Origin: Flavobacteriales bacterium UBA3477
Lineage (GTDB): Bacteria > Bacteroidota > Bacteroidia > Flavobacteriales > Schleiferiaceae
Length of the DNA: 38,880 nucleotides
NCBI GenBank assembly: GCA_002378005.1
Contig: DFQY01000040.1
Coordinates: 1 to 38,880, forward strand
Reading direction: 5' to 3'
A program made the position numbers and the translations under genes. The notes under the pieces are model-generated. The model had not been told where the DNA came from and did no database searches. It saw nothing but the letters and a program-made list of their open reading frames with translations. This document shows, in pieces, positions 30,858 to 38,880 of the stretch; within the stretch, counting starts at the first letter, position 1, and each line of letters starts with the position of its first letter.

Positions 30858-32903
30858 ATGACTTTTCGTAACCATTGGGTTTTGATTGGCCTACTTTCTG
30901 TAGGGTCGATGAGCGCTCAAATCGCGGATACTTCCGAGATAGAATTATTTGAAACGCTCGAAGAGGTCCAAGTCGATATGGACCCGGGTATTTCGTTGTC
31001 AAAAAAATCGGTGCTTAGTCAAGAACTCATCTCGGAGGTTGAATTGCGCAAAGCCGCTTGTTGTGACCTGAGCGAGAGCTTTGAAACCAACGCTTCTATC
31101 TCGGCCTCTTTTACTGATGCAGTAACCGGCACTCGACAAATCAAACTCCTTGGACTAGAAGGACCATATGCGCTCTATACCCGCGGCAACCTTCAAACTA
31201 TGGGTGGTCTATCCTCAGTATTAGGCCTATCTCTTATTCCCGGAGCTTGGATTCAGAGCATCCAGTTGTCAAAAGGTCCTGGAAGCGTAGTAAATGGCGC
31301 CAGTGCCATGAGTGGACAAATCAACTATGAGTTGCGCCCTAGCTTCTCCAAGCAGAAGGCGCATTTCAATTTGTTTGCTGGACCCGGCAGGTTTGAGCAA
31401 AATGCCGTTTACACTTGGAAGCAAAGTGAGCGCTGGTATTCAAATGTGATGGTCCATGGACGCCAGCAATTGTTCCGCTGGGACGGTAATGGCGACGGGT
31501 ATTTAGATGCCCCATTATCGAACCATATTTTCGTTCAAAACGCTTGGAAGCACAATGGGAAGAATAGTGAGGCCCAATTTGGTCTGAAAGCCAGCATTAT
31601 CAACAATATCGGAGGCAGCACGCTATATGGCTATGCTACTCTGGTTCCAATTTGGTCTCACGAGCTAGAATCAAACCGATATGAACTTTGGGCGAAACGT
31701 GGCTACTTCCTTGATGGCGGGATTAATAGGAGTATTGGAACTCAATTCTCGGCTACTTACCAAGATCTTGACAGCTATTTTGGAAACAGAACATTCAACG
31801 CAATTGAGCGAAATCTATATGGTAATCTTATCTTCCAAGACAACATAGTAGATACGCGTCATACTTTGAAAACCGGAATGGATTTCAATTGGAGAAATCT
31901 CGATCAAGAGATTTGGGGAAGAACTGGAGACTATAATACTTTAATCACTGGCGCCTATGCAGAATACAGTTATGTTTCGTCTCCAGATGGACAAGGTCTT
32001 AGCCTAATCCTCGGTCAAAGAATAGACTATTTACAAGATTTTGACAGCGGTTCAAAAGGCTTTTATCCCGTACCACGGATACATCTGAAATACACCAAAG
32101 GGCCTTGGTCTTTCCGAAGTCAATTGAGTTATTCGTATCGAGTAGCTACACTTGGGGCAGAATACATGGGATACATGGCAAATAACCGAGGCTTTGATTT
32201 TTACCATGAACCCCAGGGATTGTTTGAACTACCTGTGGAAGATGCCATTACCTCCGGGCAAAGCATCATTTTCACTAAGGATGTTTTCTTTAAGGAGCTT
32301 CAACTCTACTTCGATGTATACCGCACATTGTTTTTTAATAAAACTGTGTTTGACTTTGATAACTCTATGGATTCCGCTACCTATTACTACGGTTTTGCCA
32401 ATGGAGCCATGCCTTATTCCACCAGTATTCAAGTCGGCGGTCAATACGAACTTATCCATAGAACCATGTTTAAGCTTGCTTACCGTTATCAAAATGTGCA
32501 GCAGGTCAACACAGGTACTTTGGGAGAATATGAACCCAAATTAGAAGAAGCCATCCTTTACGTACCCCATCTTGTTTACGCCGGTGTAAGCTACTCTGGA
32601 CGAAAGGGTTTAGGATTTGAGCTCAACAGCACCTACAACAGTTCCCAGCGTTTACCGACGAACGGCTACGCCAAGAGAAGTCCAGCGTTTACCATGCTCA
32701 ATGCACAGTTTAGTAAAGAGGGGCGCTCTTATGGCCAAATCTATGTAGGCTTTCAGAACTTGCTCAATGTTCGTCAATTGGATCCCATTGTCGGCGGAGA
32801 TCTTCCATTCGACGGAAATTTTGACGCTTCTATCGTCTGGGGTCCCATCATGGGTCGTCAGGTTTATGCCGGTTGGCGGTACGACCTGAGATTCCAAGAA
32901 TAA
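30858..32903 (+). CDS. TonB-dependent outer-membrane receptor (probable metal uptake)
   Basis: A 681-residue outer-membrane receptor with a signal peptide (about 1-20). It has no CarboxypepD_reg-like N-terminal extension, so the plug begins soon after the signal. The plug includes KAACCDLSESFETNASISA with a Cys68-Cys69 pair, then FTDAVTGTRQIKLLGLEGPY and a GPGSVVNGASAMSGQINYEL motif typical of plug domains. The rest is beta-barrel, ending in an aromatic-rich YAGWRYDLRF. The CC pair in the plug is a mark I associate with copper/metal receptors in Bacteroidota. It follows the HMA gene by three bases and ends at a strong bidirectional terminator. Uptake of copper or another soft metal is inferred from motif and context. 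Confidence 0.88.
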   Translation: MTFRNHWVLIGLLSVGSMSAQIADTSEIELFETLEEVQVDMDPGISLSKKSVLSQELISEVELRKAACCDLSESFETNASISASFTDAVTGTRQIKLLGLEGPYALYTRGNLQTMGGLSSVLGLSLIPGAWIQSIQLSKGPGSVVNGASAMSGQINYELRPSFSKQKAHFNLFAGPGRFEQNAVYTWKQSERWYSNVMVHGRQQLFRWDGNGDGYLDAPLSNHIFVQNAWKHNGKNSEAQFGLKASIINNIGGSTLYGYATLVPIWSHELESNRYELWAKRGYFLDGGINRSIGTQFSATYQDLDSYFGNRTFNAIERNLYGNLIFQDNIVDTRHTLKTGMDFNWRNLDQEIWGRTGDYNTLITGAYAEYSYVSSPDGQGLSLILGQRIDYLQDFDSGSKGFYPVPRIHLKYTKGPWSFRSQLSYSYRVATLGAEYMGYMANNRGFDFYHEPQGLFELPVEDAITSGQSIIFTKDVFFKELQLYFDVYRTLFFNKTVFDFDNSMDSATYYYGFANGAMPYSTSIQVGGQYELIHRTMFKLAYRYQNVQQVNTGTLGEYEPKLEEAILYVPHLVYAGVSYSGRKGLGFELNSTYNSSQRLPTNGYAKRSPAFTMLNAQFSKEGRSYGQIYVGFQNLLNVRQLDPIVGGDLPFDGNFDASIVWGPIMGRQVYAGWRYDLRFQE

Positions 32904-32933
32904 AAAAAGGCGCCCTGCGGGCGCCTTTTTTTT
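32902..32933. terminator. Bidirectional terminator between the TonB receptor and ppc
   Basis: A GGCGCCC/GGGCGCC stem with a three-base TGC loop is flanked by seven A residues on one side and eight T residues on the other, serving both converging genes. Confidence 0.92.
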
Positions 32934-32950
32934 GGGTCTAAAATTTTGCG

Positions 32951-35491
32951 CTACGCGCTGTTTCGAGAGGCATTGATGTTTCCATAGAGGGAACGCACAA
33001 CCATTTTCTCATAGATTGCACGCTGCGGCTCGGTAAGCTGCTCCTCTCGCAAAGAAATCAACGCATATTGCTGAATGACCAGCAGCGGAAGAACAATATT
33101 CTCGCGCAAGGCAATGGAAGCCTTGATACCAGGGTTATTGCTCAATAACTCCGGCTGTCCGCTGACCTTCAATACAAACTTCTCGGTCCGTTCGAACTCA
33201 TCGTTAAGCACTCCCCAAAAGACACCAAATTTGGCATCGTCAGCCATGTACGAGGTCAACGGGAAGAAAGTCTTACACATACTCTGCATCGAGTTTTCAA
33301 TGAGGGTGCGGAAGAATTTAGACTTGCGATACAGGCTTTGCACTTCATGCAACCTGCCCGCCTCGCTCAAATCCTGGAAGGCCTTACCCAGACCATAGAA
33401 GCCAGGGATGTTCATCTTCAGCTGTGACCAAGCCCCTACAAACGGAATGGCTCGCAAGTCGTCGAGCTCAAGCTTCTTGGCCTTTCCGCGCTTCGACGGG
33501 CGTGAACCGATGTTGGCCATACCGTAATACTTTAGCGGGCTCATCTCCTCTAAGAACTCGGTGAAGAGCGGGTGCCCTTTAAGTTCTTTATAGAATTTCA
33601 AGCTGATGTCGCTCAATTCCTCTAATAGCTGACGCTCTTGCGGCTCCAAAGTTTTGGTCTCATCAGTCAACAAGATGTTTTCTAAACCTGCAGTGATGAG
33701 CTGCTCCATATTGAACTGCGCACTCTCCGGCGTACCGAAGTTACTCGAGATGGTTTGACCTTGTACGGTCAATTGAATTTCTGACGACGCAATTTGCGAG
33801 CCCAATGAAGCGTAGAAGTTATGAGTATTACCACCACCACGTGCTGGCGGCCCGCCTCGACCGTCGAAGAAGAGCACATCGATGTCGTGCTGATTTGAAA
33901 TGCGCGTTAGGTTTTCCTTCGCACGGTAAATGTTCCAGTTGGCACTCATATAACCACCGTCCTTGGTTCCGTCTGAGAACCCAAGCATGATGGTTTGTTT
34001 GTTGCCACGTTGGGTGAGGTGCGCACGATAATTGGCTTCAGAATACAATGTATTCATTGAGGCGCCTGCGCCGATCAAATCGTCTATGGTTTCGAAGAGC
34101 GGCAGAATGTCTACCGTAATCTTTTCGTCTCCGAAGGCGGTCCATCGCGCTAAGGCGAACACGCGCGCCACATCCATGGCACCGCGACAGTTCGAGATGA
34201 TATATCGATGAGCCCCTTTAGGACCATTCTTAGCTTGTATTTCGCGAATTACGCGGAAGCTCTGTAAGGTATCATCCACGCGATCATCACCAGTAAGGGT
34301 TCCGTCCCAAGCCGCTTGCAGGGCAAACAACTCACCAGGAGTTTCTGGTATTGCTACCCCCAATTGCTCAGCCAAAGCATCAAAGGCTCGCTTGATCTCA
34401 CGACTGTCTTGGCGGATATCTATGCTCGCAAAATGCGATCCGAAAAGTGCCACTCTATCCAAGAGCTCTTCCACGAGCTCCACGAAGATGCCATCGTGCT
34501 GTTCGTGCAAATCCGAAAGTACCTTGTGCAAGGCACTACGGAACTTCACAAAATCCCATTCCTCTTGGTGGCGTATACACTTCAACACCATCTTTTCGAT
34601 GTCCATAAGCTCCTCGTACACTCCTGAGAATGAGATGCGGCGGCGAAGTCTACGTAAATCTTGGTAATAGCATTGCAGCAAGACATCGCGAAGTCTACCG
34701 GCCACTTGTAAGGTGGTCTCCACGCTCACAAACGGGTTACCGTCGCGGTCACCTCCAGGCCAGAATCCGAGGTTAATCAAATTCAGCGTACCGTCCCAAT
34801 TTGGTAAAGAACGGCGCATCTCTGCCGTAATATCTCCCGCACTCTGGTAGAACACATTCTGTAAATACCAGATAAGGTTGATGGCTTCGTCGTATGGGGT
34901 TGGCTTTGTCTTTTGGAAAAAAGGCGTTTTCCCGAGCTGCTTCAAATACATACGAATGGCCGTGAGGTCATTGGCTTGAATGGCATCGGTCAAATCCGTA
35001 ATGATGGCCAATACTCGGCCAGGATAAAACTGGGTTGGGTGAGCGGTCAGCACCGGGCGGATCGAGAATGCCTGCAGCCGATTCATCAGCTCATTCAGGT
35101 TCCCTGCGCGCTCCATGCGAATCATAAACTCGCTCAAGGAACCCTTTCCACCGAGGTTGTTGAGCTTGCTGTAGGCAGCGTCCTCTAGGGCATCTACTAG
35201 TACGACTTGGCGCTCAATGTATTGAATGACCTTGAACAAGAAGTCCATTTGCTCCTGCTCGTTCTCACCGTCCTTGTATTCGTCAAAGAATTGCTCGATG
35301 ATCTCCTTAGGACTATGTCCCTCGGCCAATCTGTTTAAACAATATTCATTCAATACAGGAATGAAAATCCCTGTGTTCTTGATACCGTCGAGTGGAAGGG
35401 TCAAGAAGAGCGAATTGTACAATTGAAATTTCAGTCCAACATGACTTTCGTAGTTGGCTGCACCTGGAAGTAGGTTTTCGTTATGCTCCAT
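32951..35491 (-). CDS. ppc: Phosphoenolpyruvate carboxylase
   Basis: Ppc forms oxaloacetate from phosphoenolpyruvate and bicarbonate, refilling the TCA cycle. The 846-residue protein has the conserved active-site blocks: LTAHPTQ (148-154, catalytic His151), GGDRDGNPFV (246-255), GFSDGTKDGG (504-513), and FFDGRGGPPARGGG (541-554). In the last, Asp stands where E. coli has His in FHGRGG. The C-terminus is LYGNINASRNSA rather than the RNTG end typical of allosteric plant and proteobacterial enzymes. These features and the length fit the Bacteroidota form. It is preceded by an aldo/keto reductase gene three bases upstream, so the two probably form an operon, and it converges on the metal operon. 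Confidence 0.95.
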   Translation of the reverse strand: MEHNENLLPGAANYESHVGLKFQLYNSLFLTLPLDGIKNTGIFIPVLNEYCLNRLAEGHSPKEIIEQFFDEYKDGENEQEQMDFLFKVIQYIERQVVLVDALEDAAYSKLNNLGGKGSLSEFMIRMERAGNLNELMNRLQAFSIRPVLTAHPTQFYPGRVLAIITDLTDAIQANDLTAIRMYLKQLGKTPFFQKTKPTPYDEAINLIWYLQNVFYQSAGDITAEMRRSLPNWDGTLNLINLGFWPGGDRDGNPFVSVETTLQVAGRLRDVLLQCYYQDLRRLRRRISFSGVYEELMDIEKMVLKCIRHQEEWDFVKFRSALHKVLSDLHEQHDGIFVELVEELLDRVALFGSHFASIDIRQDSREIKRAFDALAEQLGVAIPETPGELFALQAAWDGTLTGDDRVDDTLQSFRVIREIQAKNGPKGAHRYIISNCRGAMDVARVFALARWTAFGDEKITVDILPLFETIDDLIGAGASMNTLYSEANYRAHLTQRGNKQTIMLGFSDGTKDGGYMSANWNIYRAKENLTRISNQHDIDVLFFDGRGGPPARGGGNTHNFYASLGSQIASSEIQLTVQGQTISSNFGTPESAQFNMEQLITAGLENILLTDETKTLEPQERQLLEELSDISLKFYKELKGHPLFTEFLEEMSPLKYYGMANIGSRPSKRGKAKKLELDDLRAIPFVGAWSQLKMNIPGFYGLGKAFQDLSEAGRLHEVQSLYRKSKFFRTLIENSMQSMCKTFFPLTSYMADDAKFGVFWGVLNDEFERTEKFVLKVSGQPELLSNNPGIKASIALRENIVLPLLVIQQYALISLREEQLTEPQRAIYEKMVVRSLYGNINASRNSA

Positions 35492-35494
35492 AAT

Positions 35495-36358
35495 TTAAGG
35501 CAAGCTTTTTCCGGTTGATGCCTGGTAAATTGTATACCATTGCTGTCGGTCCAATGGTAGGTTCAAAGCTTCTTTTACTTCTGTGAGGCGTTCCATTTTC
35601 GTCGTTCCCGTTACCGGTAAAATACCAGAAGGGTGCTGCAACAACCACGCGATGGCCAAGACCTGAGGACTGACCCCAAATTCTGCCACCATGGCCGTTA
35701 AGGTTTTCATAAGCTCTTCAGGCAATGCACCGCCACCTAAGGGCGACCAAGCCATCGGAATGATATTATCTATCATGCACTGATCCAAGCGACCGTCATC
35801 AAAGGCACTGACCTCCTTGACCGATACTTCAATCTGGTGTACGCCCACTGGCACGGTGGTCTGCAACAGCTCCACCTGTGATGGAGTGAAATTGCTGACC
35901 CCGAAACTGCGCACCTTGCCGCTTTGGTAGAGCAGCTCAAAGGCCTCGCCGATCTCATCTGGATCCATCAATACATCTGGACGGTGCAACAGTAGCACAT
36001 CAATGTAATCCGTGTGCAGGTTGGTCAAACTGTCGTCCACACTTTGAAGGATGTGCGCCTTGGTGAAATCATAGGCCTTCACATAATGATCTGGCTTTTG
36101 ATCACACACTCTAATGATGCCGCACTTTGTGACCAATTCCATTTGAGAGCGCCACTCCGGGTGTAGCTTCAATGCCGCCCCAAATTCCGCCTCAGTAGTA
36201 TGATCCCCGTAAATATCGGCATGGTCAAAGGTGGTAAACCCTAATTCCATCGAGTGAGCAATGATGGCCTCGTATTCCGCTGTAGTGAATTTGGCATCCC
36301 AAACTCCCCAGCGCATAGTGCCGACCACGATATCGCTCATCCAAGGTGTACTGTACAT
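35495..36358 (-). CDS. Aldo/keto reductase
   Basis: A 287-residue (beta/alpha)8-barrel NADPH-dependent oxidoreductase reducing aldehydes or ketones to alcohols. Visible features: the active-site Asp and Tyr in TFDHADIYGD (about 44-52), the catalytic Lys in ELVTKCG (about 78), and His in VLLLHRPD (about 125). FGVSNFTPSQVELL (about 152-165) and the late GTTKMERLTE are the usual cofactor-binding segments. The pattern, with a C-terminal LAIAWLLQHPSGILPVTGT, is close to the YdhF group. The start at 36358 is used; the ATG at 36340 (MSDIVVGTMRWG) would fit about equally well. It lies directly upstream of ppc and 42 bases after the secreted protein gene. Confidence 0.92.
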   Translation of the reverse strand: MYSTPWMSDIVVGTMRWGVWDAKFTTAEYEAIIAHSMELGFTTFDHADIYGDHTTEAEFGAALKLHPEWRSQMELVTKCGIIRVCDQKPDHYVKAYDFTKAHILQSVDDSLTNLHTDYIDVLLLHRPDVLMDPDEIGEAFELLYQSGKVRSFGVSNFTPSQVELLQTTVPVGVHQIEVSVKEVSAFDDGRLDQCMIDNIIPMAWSPLGGGALPEELMKTLTAMVAEFGVSPQVLAIAWLLQHPSGILPVTGTTKMERLTEVKEALNLPLDRQQWYTIYQASTGKSLP

Positions 36359-36400
36359 ATGCGTATTCGTTGAAGGTGCAACTTAGTGAATTCTGTCCGA

Positions 36401-36943
36401 TTATGGCAGCCGAATCCGCTTGATCCATCGGCCGTTTTTGTATTCCGATTTCACTCGCCTGCCGTCCCACTCACTTTCCACCCCTACGCCGTCGGGGTGG
36501 TCGGCGCTGAGCCAATACACCTTGTGCGGGCCCACTCCTGTCAAGAACACGTTAGTATCCCCTGGGAGGACGTTTGGCGGTACGAAGAACCACCCCTTAT
36601 CGCCGGTGCTGGTCAGCCAGCCCTCGCCCACAATTCTCAAAGGGTAGTAAGAGCGCAATGGAAAACAGCCGGATGTAAGGAAATTCGATGATTTTTCGAG
36701 GACGATATACGGGTCGCTGCGCGACCCGTAGAAGATCTGATCGCAAAAAGGCATCAAATTCATACTTCCACCGAGGCTATCGATATGAAGTTGTGCTTGG
36801 AAACTCTGTGCGCCGTGACCTATGGTTCGAAAATCGAAGGAGGTAGTGTCGGCGGTGAGTGCGCTAAGGAATTGGACCCCAAGCACATAGCTCAGACAAA
36901 GTAGGACACGCCAAGTACGTGCCCCAAAAAGGAAGTTTTTCAT
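36401..36943 (-). CDS. Secreted protein of unknown function
   Basis: I do not recognise this 180-residue protein. It begins with a positively charged N-terminus and a hydrophobic segment (about residues 12-29), consistent with a signal peptide cut near LSALTA. The mature part is rich in Trp, Tyr, Gly and Pro (for example GWFFVPPNVLPGDTNVF and KVYWLSADHPDGVG), suggesting a beta-rich fold. Two Cys residues (in FCDQ and SGCF) could form a disulfide in the periplasm. The C-terminus ends with a basic cluster (NGRWIKRIRLP). It is the first of three leftward genes (with the aldo/keto reductase and ppc) and is divergent from typA across about 90 bases. No function is proposed. Confidence 0.7.
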   Translation of the reverse strand: MKNFLFGARTWRVLLCLSYVLGVQFLSALTADTTSFDFRTIGHGAQSFQAQLHIDSLGGSMNLMPFCDQIFYGSRSDPYIVLEKSSNFLTSGCFPLRSYYPLRIVGEGWLTSTGDKGWFFVPPNVLPGDTNVFLTGVGPHKVYWLSADHPDGVGVESEWDGRRVKSEYKNGRWIKRIRLP

Positions 36944-37007
36944 GGCAATTAAAGATTAAGGGTGAAAACTGGTTCTTAATAAGTTAGACTATCGCGATAA
37001 AAGAGCC

Positions 37008-37015
37008 TACTTTTG
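37008..37015 (+). promoter_or_regulatory. typA promoter -7 box
   Basis: TACTTTTG matches TAnnTTTG exactly, 19 bases before the typA ATG. A GTTAG about 20 bases further upstream is a weak -33 candidate. Confidence 0.6.
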
Positions 37016-37034
37016 CCGCAAATTTTTTCAGCAC

Positions 37035-38828
37035 ATGAAATTGCGCAACATCGCTATCATCGCCCACGTTGACCACGGTAAAACCACCTTGGTAGACAAC
37101 ATGCTTCACACTGCGAAGCTTTTCCGTGATAATCAACAAGTGGACGACCTCCTGTTGGACAACAACGACCTCGAGCGTGAGCGCGGGATTACTATTCTTT
37201 CTAAGAATGTGAGCATTCAGTGGAAAGACACTAAGATTAACATCATCGATACCCCAGGGCACAGCGACTTTGGGGGTGAGGTAGAACGTGTATTGAACAT
37301 GGCCGACGGGGTAATCCTGTTGGTGGACGCCTTTGAAGGTCCTATGCCACAAACGCGTTTCGTATTGCAGAAAGCTTTGGCTTTGGGTAAAACGCCAGTG
37401 GTGGTGATCAACAAAGTGGATAAGCCAAACTGTACGCCGGAATTAGTCCATGACCAAGTCTTTGAACTCTTCTTCAACCTCGATGCTACAGAAGAGCAGC
37501 TCGATTTCACCACGGTTTACGGATCAGGTAAGGAGAAATGGATGGGACCGGATTGGAAAACGCCAACCGACGACATTACCTACCTGCTCGATACCATTGT
37601 AGAGACCATCCCTGCCCCAGAGGTGAGCGAAGGTTCTTTACAAATGCAGATCACCTCATTGGATTTCTCTTCCTTTACGGGCCGTATCGCCGTAGGCCGA
37701 GTAACTCGCGGAACCATCCGTGAAAACATGCCAGTGAGCTTGTGCCAACGTGATGGCACCATCAAAAAAGCCCGCATCAAGGAGTTGATGACTTTCGAAG
37801 GATTGGGTAAAAGCAAAACCAACGAAGCACACGCAGGAGAGATCGTAGCCGTTAACGGTATTGAAGGATTCGAAATAGGCGATACGATCGCGGATGCTGA
37901 AAACCCTGAGGCATTGCCGCACATGGAAATTGATAAGCCAACCATGAGCATGTTGTTCTCGATCAACAACTCGCCGTTCTTCGGTAAGGAAGGTAAGCAT
38001 GTAACCTCACAGAAGATTCGTGAGCGTTTGATGCAAGAGATCGAAAAGAACTTGGCCTTGAAAGTAGATGAAACGGGTTCTGCGGACCAGTTCATTGTAC
38101 ACGGCCGCGGTATCCTACACCTCGGTATCCTTATCGAAACCATGCGTCGCGAAGGCTACGAATTGCAATTAGGTATGCCACAGGTGATCTACAAAGACAT
38201 CGATGGAGTGAGACACGAGCCTATTGAAGAGCTTACCGTCGACTGTCCAGGTGATACCTCAGGTAAAGTCATCGAACTCGTGACCCGTCGCAAAGGTGAA
38301 CTCCTTGTTATGGAACCAAAGAGCGATTTGACCCGATTGGAGTTTGAAATTCCTTCTCGCGGCTTAATGGGCTTGCGTAACAACGTACTCACAGCTACCT
38401 CAGGTGAAGCTATCATGGCACACCGATTGAAAGAATACCAGCCTTACAAAGGCGATATGGAACGTCGTATCTCCGGTGTACTTATTGCCAAGGAAGCTGG
38501 AAAGGCCAGTGCATACTCTTTGGACAAACTCCAAGACCGCGGTAAATTCTTCATCGAACCAGGTGATGAAATCTACGGTGGCCAAGTCATCGGAGAGCAA
38601 AACAAGCCGGGCGATTTGGTAGTCAACCCTTGTGTCGCCAAGCAGCTTAACAACATGCGTGCCGCCGGTAAGGACGACAACACCGCACTGGCAACCCCTA
38701 TTAAGTTCAGCTTGGAAGAAGCCATGGAATACATCGGCCCAGATGAATACGTAGAGGCAACCCCAGAGAGCATTCGTTTGAGAAAGATCTTGCTGAACGA
38801 GCACGACAGAAAAAGAGCTCAAAAGTAA
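37035..38828 (+). CDS. typA: Translational GTPase TypA/BipA
   Basis: A 597-residue ribosome-binding GTPase of the EF-G/EF-4 family, involved in large-subunit assembly and growth under stress such as cold. GTPase motifs: HVDHGKT (11-17), ERERGITI (switch I side), DTPGH (72-76) and NKVD (126-129). These are followed by a beta-barrel domain II, the EF-G-like domains III and V, and the TypA-specific C-terminal domain (about 480-597, with YKGDMERRISGVLI and the TALATPIKFSLEEAMEYI-type segment). Length and order match the family. The gene is divergent from the secreted-protein gene. A short hairpin follows its stop, but without a T tract. Confidence 0.97.
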   Translation: MKLRNIAIIAHVDHGKTTLVDNMLHTAKLFRDNQQVDDLLLDNNDLERERGITILSKNVSIQWKDTKINIIDTPGHSDFGGEVERVLNMADGVILLVDAFEGPMPQTRFVLQKALALGKTPVVVINKVDKPNCTPELVHDQVFELFFNLDATEEQLDFTTVYGSGKEKWMGPDWKTPTDDITYLLDTIVETIPAPEVSEGSLQMQITSLDFSSFTGRIAVGRVTRGTIRENMPVSLCQRDGTIKKARIKELMTFEGLGKSKTNEAHAGEIVAVNGIEGFEIGDTIADAENPEALPHMEIDKPTMSMLFSINNSPFFGKEGKHVTSQKIRERLMQEIEKNLALKVDETGSADQFIVHGRGILHLGILIETMRREGYELQLGMPQVIYKDIDGVRHEPIEELTVDCPGDTSGKVIELVTRRKGELLVMEPKSDLTRLEFEIPSRGLMGLRNNVLTATSGEAIMAHRLKEYQPYKGDMERRISGVLIAKEAGKASAYSLDKLQDRGKFFIEPGDEIYGGQVIGEQNKPGDLVVNPCVAKQLNNMRAAGKDDNTALATPIKFSLEEAMEYIGPDEYVEATPESIRLRKILLNEHDRKRAQK

Positions 38829-38880
38829 GGGTCCACTCGTTCTAGGCTTCGGGCCTAGTAACAGACCGCCCACTCCAATG

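Noticed and set aside
38842..38858. Hairpin CTAGGC/GCCTAG after typA as a terminator
   Set aside because: Only six base pairs and no T tract follow; the window ends too soon to judge.

Overview
The window is a stretch of ordinary chromosome from a member of the Bacteroidota, most likely a marine member of the Flavobacteriales (Cryomorphaceae/Schleiferiaceae-like; this placement is inference). The evidence is a CarB of about 950 residues, DUF4834-, HYC_CC_PP- and YfhO-type proteins, a TonB-dependent receptor, a tmRNA tag ending YALAA, and repeated promoter -7 boxes of the Bacteroidota form TAnnTTTG. I see no tRNA, rRNA, insertion sequence, prophage or CRISPR array.

Layout. 1-10 kb: the C-terminal part of a YfhO-like membrane protein; a DUF4834/glycosyltransferase pair; carB; rpmH; a DEAD-box RNA helicase with a C-terminal RNA-binding domain; a short-chain dehydrogenase; a 2OG-Fe(II) oxygenase. 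10-16.4 kb: a leftward group of aminotransferase, a small DUF6165-like protein and a TrkH potassium transporter; an unrecognised one-helix protein; a leftward pair of a saccharopine/alanine-dehydrogenase-like enzyme and the MeaB GTPase. 16.4-18.5 kb: ssrA (tmRNA), a decayed-looking spacer and a second DEAD-box helicase. 18.5-23.6 kb: a four-gene export operon of TetR regulator, ABC half-transporter, HlyD adaptor and TolC channel, with a perfect palindrome over its promoter. 23.6-26.8 kb: a sugar-porter MFS gene, a clearly broken PfkB sugar-kinase gene, an aldose-epimerase-like gene and a beta-carbonic anhydrase. 26.8-30 kb: an acyltransferase, a divergent unrecognised HTH regulator and purT. 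30-33 kb: a metal-handling operon (HYC_CC_PP protein, HMA-domain protein, TonB-dependent receptor). 33-38.9 kb: ppc, an aldo/keto reductase, a secreted protein of unknown function and the GTPase gene typA/bipA.

How it works together. Most of the window is housekeeping: pyrimidine and purine synthesis, anaplerosis (Ppc, with a carbonic anhydrase elsewhere in the window to supply bicarbonate), ribosome rescue and RNA remodelling. The two accessory systems are the exporter and the metal-uptake operon. The exporter stands out because its ABC subunit has lost several canonical nucleotide-binding-domain residues. The sugar locus appears to be decaying: its kinase carries both a frameshift and a large internal deletion. 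I did not find a clearly undescribed multi-gene system. The best candidates for something unusual are the exporter with the degenerate ABC subunit and the unrecognised HTH protein with an inverted repeat at its start.
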